A DNA stretch of 64,000 nt, taken from positions 310,001 to 374,000 of the forward strand of contig WBMV01006503.1 of NCBI GenBank assembly GCA_013396655.1. The letters are read 5' to 3'. This DNA is from Campylorhamphus procurvoides. Its lineage: Eukaryota > Chordata > Aves > Passeriformes > Dendrocolaptidae. Below are positions 60,011 through 64,000 of this stretch, piece after piece. The number at the start of each line of letters is the position of its first letter. Positions within the stretch are counted from its first letter, which is position 1. The notes beneath the pieces were generated by a model, which saw only the letters and a program-made list of their open reading frames with translations, was not told the DNA's origin and did not search any database. A program made the translations under genes and the position numbers.

Positions 60011-62479
60011 TTGGAATGGGGATAGAAATCCTTTCACTGTTGCTGCTGTTGCAGAATTCATCTTTTGAGGTAACACTTAGGGCAGCTTCAGATGGGAGAA
60101 ATCTTGGTTATGTGGTTCCACACCATCACACCATGAGAGATGGGAACAGCTCTGCTGCAGCTGTCCTGGTCTTCATCTAGCTCTTATCCATTGCAAGAGA
60201 GATTGTTCTCTGTTTGTCTTACAGTACCTTCTAGAGGCCCCAGATGAAATGGCATGCCAGTGTGCTGGGTGTTCCATGCGCTTCCCAGGGACAGATAGTC
60301 TCTTCCCCAGAGAAGCTCCTCTCTACAAGCCAAGGCACACAGAGGAAGGACTTTTATCCTTACTTTGGAAACAAAGGACTGATGTTGAGTCTGCATCCAC
60401 AACTTCTGTGGGTGGAAGGACATGGGGTACTTCTGAACATCTGCCAAGCGCTGGCTCCTTGCTGGGGGATGCCCCTCTGAAATCTCCTGTGCTCACAGTC
60501 CTCATTGTAAGGAAGGAAGCAGTAAGTGAAGGTCTCCAGTTAGGTCAGCAAATGAAAACCTGGGAGCACATCATAGTGTAGACCTGCCCTCCAGTCTAGA
60601 AAACTTCCAGAATCATGTTACTTTCAAATTCAACCAGGAAATCTGTGATGAAGTAACACATCTTTTCCCAAGATGTTTTGTTTCATTCATGCAGAATTTG
60701 GAAGAGAAGCTGATGATGCCCACTCATGTACACAAGTATGCCTGTGTTTGAACTGTATTTGGCAGATGCGAAAGCCCACACCTCCTCTTCCATGCTGTCT
60801 GAGCTTTTGTGGGTGTAGGTTAGGCAAATCTGTCTTGCGTCTTGTACACAAAAAGGGCTTGGGACATCTAGCTAGTCTGCACAAGGTCCTTACTCTTTCA
60901 GCTTTCAGCTTTGCACCATCTCCTTTGTCCATAAAAGTGCTCACAACCAGCACTTTCTCTTCCACCGGGTCAGATTCAGCAGACCACCCCAGCAATCACA
61001 AACTCAGAGTCAGCAGCCCAGGGTTTAATGAGGAGCATCACAATGCAGACCCAGTGAGCTACTGAGATCTCCATGGCACAGAGATTCAGAGACTGCCAAA
61101 ATCAGCTTTGTGCTCTTTGGTTGCTATTTTCTAGCCTAAAAAGGTATAGTTATGGCCTCGTACAACCACTATGTGGTCATGGATGCATCTGCAGGTTAGA
61201 AGGAAGTCACTATTATGTGCAGCTAAATTATATAAATGTTGCATACATGCATTATATATTGCATGGGAGCATTGAGGCATATACTTCCATACACATGTGT
61301 ACATATATAAATATTGTACTTCCCTTATTTGACAAAGTATGAATTTGGGGTCCTCTGGAATTCAAGGCTTGATCCTGATTCTCATCCATGTGCTAGCTTT
61401 AGTTAATTTTCTTCCTGAAGCACCAGATGCGCTCCAATGTCAGCAATGTGATACAAAATGTTTTTCACGGGGTAAGATCCTGAAGTTCTGCTATGGCTTT
61501 TCCTGACACTAGGATCAATGTATGGATGAATCTGGTATTTGTATAAATTTCAATGTCTCTGCGGGAACTGCATATGCTCTTTTTATTTTATACTAAGATT
61601 CCATTAAATTGTCCTTTGGATTTATTTCAAAGAAGGAAAAGGGGGGGTGAGGCAGTAAAGATTGCTCTTCTTATGCTTTAGTTGTTTTTTTAACTCAATT
61701 GTATTTTGACAATTCTGTATGAAACCTTGGAGTATGTCTTTGTTTAAGCAGTATATCTTCCACAGGAATAGTCAGTTAAATGTATATGGCTAGTTTCAGG
61801 CATAACAAGCTTTGACAAGGGCATTTAGCGGTTGTAATTCAAATCTAATTCAGAACATCTTAGCACTGGACCTGTCAAGCACTTGAAATGCACTGTAGCT
61901 GCAAAACCAAAGGATATGGTCCTAGTCGTGCTCTGTGTGGCATCAAGCTGATGTGTCAACAAGAGCAGTTACAATTACAGGTTCTTTCAAGCATACTAAA
62001 CTAATTTACAGTACTCTGAAAATGTGGGAAAAGGCCTTGCTAGCATAAAGGTATATGGGACTTTTAGACTGCAAAGGCAAGGCAAGTGGCATGGCCATTT
62101 CATTCAGGAGTTTAAATGTTATGTAGTTTCAGTGCCACCTTTGGGGGGTTATATTTGTAACTAGATATTCTGTAGATAATAATAGATTTGCCTTGCAGCC
62201 ATCAAATACCCTTGTCAAATCCCATTAGAATCACATTGCACATTTATTTGAAACCTCAGTCTAAAATGCGTGCATTGCTAAGTGAGCATGGGGTCCTATT
62301 TGCGCTGGCACTGACTGGTCCTTTCTGTTTGTCTCCCTTGTTTATCTGATCAACACCATTTACACTGGCTGCAAAACACTTAGGCTTCTGCTTACAGGGA
62401 TTAGAAAACTTAGTGCAAAGGGAGAGGTCTTCCCAGAAGCAGATCTGATCCAAGGATGTCCCACAAAAAACAAGACGGA

Positions 62480-62900
62480 ATTACAGTAACCAACATGTAA
62501 TTTTAACATCATGATATAAAAAGACTTGATTTTAAAGTGCACCAGTGATTTAAAGCAGCTGCACACATTTAGAGGGCATTGCTTTAATGTGCACACAAAG
62601 GCTAATGGAAGCTTTTACAAAAGAAAAAAAAATAAGGTTTTATGATTTATCTACTTTTTATGCACAACATTATAGGCTCTTCCTCCAGGGACTCATAAAT
62701 GTGATTTTTACTTCCCAAATTACAAAGCTAGTCAATTATTTGGGAATGAGTCATTCATTCAAAAGTGTCTGTAACGGGATGTGTTAACCATCAGGAAATT
62801 TTACACCAATTGGAATTATAAACACCAGGGTAAAAAAAATCTCTTGGCCAACCAGCTATGTCTATTTGTGAAACCTTGAGTAAGGAGTGCAGTGTAACTT
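62480..62900. promoter_or_regulatory. Candidate conserved non-coding element
   Basis: Contains TTGATTTTAAAG, GTGATTTAAAGCAGCTGCAC, GTCAATTATTTGGG, GTGTTAACCATC and CCAATTGGAATTATAAAC words in a repeat-free AT-rich block. Called on motif texture only. Confidence 0.3.
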
Positions 62901-63034
62901 GTGCTGGAGAAGTCCTGAGAAGTTGACTTGGAGGGGAGGAAGGTGTGGTGATTTTTTTTTCGTTTTTCCTTTTGATTGTATAAATGTGTTTATTTTATTT
63001 TGAAATAATGTAGTTAGCAAGTCTGCAGCAACTT

Positions 63035-63175
63035 GCAGTCAAGGCTCCTAAAGCACCTTATAAACCCCCTTCGATTAAGCCTTGCGGCCACGTACAAGTG
63101 TAAGGAACCATTAGCCCCATTTTATGGAACAAGAAGCTGAGGGCCAGAGGTGGCTGCTGGTGGGCAGACACACAG
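63035..63175 (-). repeat. Probable MIR-like SINE relic
   Basis: AAAGCACCTTATAAACC, ATTAAGCCTTGCGG, TTAGCCCCATTTTATGGAAC, AAGAAGCTGAGGGCCAGAGG and GGCAGACACACAG follow in order the complement of the amniote MIR tail and core. Better preserved than the relic at 36005. MIR copies are rare in birds and predate them. Confidence 0.6.
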
Positions 63176-63375
63176 GTATTTTCTTCGGTGATCAAACTGC
63201 TCCTTCCCTACCACAACTCCATCAAGGCCAACAAGAACCAAAGGAGCTACTTTTTATTTGCACCTGCTTCCCTCTGTATCTACCTGTTTGCCCCCAAAGA
63301 CTTGCACTGACCCACCCAGAAGTCATCCCTGGGGTTAACAGCAAGCCCCAAGCGTGGATGTGACTGCTTAAACTA

Positions 63376-63515
63376 ATTATCATAGAACATGCTGGGTTGG
63401 AAGGAACTGATCAGGATCATCTTGTCCGACTTCTGGTTCTGCACAGGACCAGAATCACAAGAACCACACTATGTGCCTGAAAGCATTGTCCAAATTCTTC
63501 TTGAACTCAGCATTG
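63376..63515 (-). mobile_element. CR1 LINE 3' fragment
   Basis: Starts ATCATAGAACATGCTGGGTTG and continues with GATCATCTTGTCCGACTTCT, CTGCACAGGACCAGAATCAC and AAAGCATTGTCCAAATTCTT, the complement of a CR1 3' end. It is interrupted after about 140 bp. Confidence 0.9.
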
Positions 63516-64000
63516 ACAAAGGATGAACTGTTGAAAGATCAAATTGTTCTTTTTGCTACTGTAAACTCTAGCGGTATCCCAGGCCAAAATTAGAAAACCT
63601 CTGAGGGTCTTCATTAGTCACTAGTTCTCCAAAGAGATGAGCAGTCAGAGAGGAAAGAGGAGAAACACCTATGAACAGGTAGGTATATCTCAGCTGACAT
63701 TTCCTTTGCTCCTGCTTCATATTGGGGCAACCTATTAAGTTCCTCCTTGTCAGTGCATCTCTTTTCTGGGGAAGACATTCAACCTTTGTTCTTGGAAAAA
63801 GAAATTTGTGCATGCACTTGCAAGTAGGTGAATGAAAAGTGAAAGGTGGAAAAGTAGGGATAGTGTATTTATAGTGCTACTCATTTTAAAGCATGGTTAG
63901 AACTTAAAACATTATTTCTCTGTTTTTAAAAACAAATTTGAATGTTGTAAATAACTTCAGTGATAGAAATGTTTGCCCTGGTTCTGCACAGAAAGCAAAA
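63516..64000. other. Intergenic end of window
   Basis: Unique AT-rich sequence. Nothing recognised. Confidence 0.6.

Larger units (their letters stand above)
54330..63034. other. Intergenic; no gene seen
   Basis: Mostly unique sequence. Element-like blocks at 55090-55340, 59790-60010 and 62480-62900 are listed separately. Short TA-rich patches occur at 54925-54945 and 61220-61320. No coding or RNA-gene signature. Confidence 0.55.

Noticed and set aside
59782..60180. 132-codon open frame
   Set aside because: No recognisable protein family and no neighbouring exon signals; treated as non-coding.

Overview
The window looks like a bird nuclear genome. Its only confidently recognised gene is DICER1 (endoribonuclease Dicer), and the repeats are CR1 LINE 3' ends with the avian-type CR1 tail, one LTR-like fragment and a few very old sauropsid/amniote repeat relics. 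Repeat density is low, as expected for a bird. Species cannot be fixed from the sequence alone.

Positions 1-21066 hold the 3' two-thirds of the DICER1 coding region on the + strand. There are 16 coding exons (749-881 to 20901-21066) encoding 1285 residues, from about human Tyr637 to the C-terminus: the rest of the DUF283 dimerisation domain, platform, PAZ, connector helix and linker, RNase IIIa, RNase IIIb and the C-terminal dsRBD. All eight metal-binding acidic residues of the two RNase III centres are present. The 5' half (helicase domain, promoter) lies upstream of the window. The 3' UTR runs from 21067 to about 25705, with a good terminal poly(A) signal at 25680-25685.

The transcript carries a visible feedback layer: three let-7 seed matches inside the coding sequence (6121, 9331, 17480) and five miR-103/107 seed matches in the 3' UTR (22118, 23962, 24490, 25541, 25594). 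Dicer makes these miRNAs. One intron (8694-8956) reads as GC-AG rather than GT-AG, with a GT four bases further on whose use would frameshift.

From about 25.7 kb to 64 kb I find no supportable protein-coding gene. The region holds CR1 copies (27925-28373 +, 29245-29400 -, 36222-36577 -, 48555-48813 +, 63376-63515 -), an LTR-like fragment abutting one of them (36578 to about 36870), old CR1 relics (40915-41010, 54090-54329), MIR-like relics (36005-36200, 63035-63175), short palindromic relics (50145-50203, 52161-52233), and unique stretches dense in homeodomain, GATA, FOX or TALE-type words that resemble conserved non-coding elements. In other amniotes the next gene downstream of DICER1 is the homeobox gene GSC across a gene-poor interval, so these stretches are candidate long-range regulatory DNA. 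That link is inference. No CRISPR, tRNA, rRNA or bacterial-type system is present.
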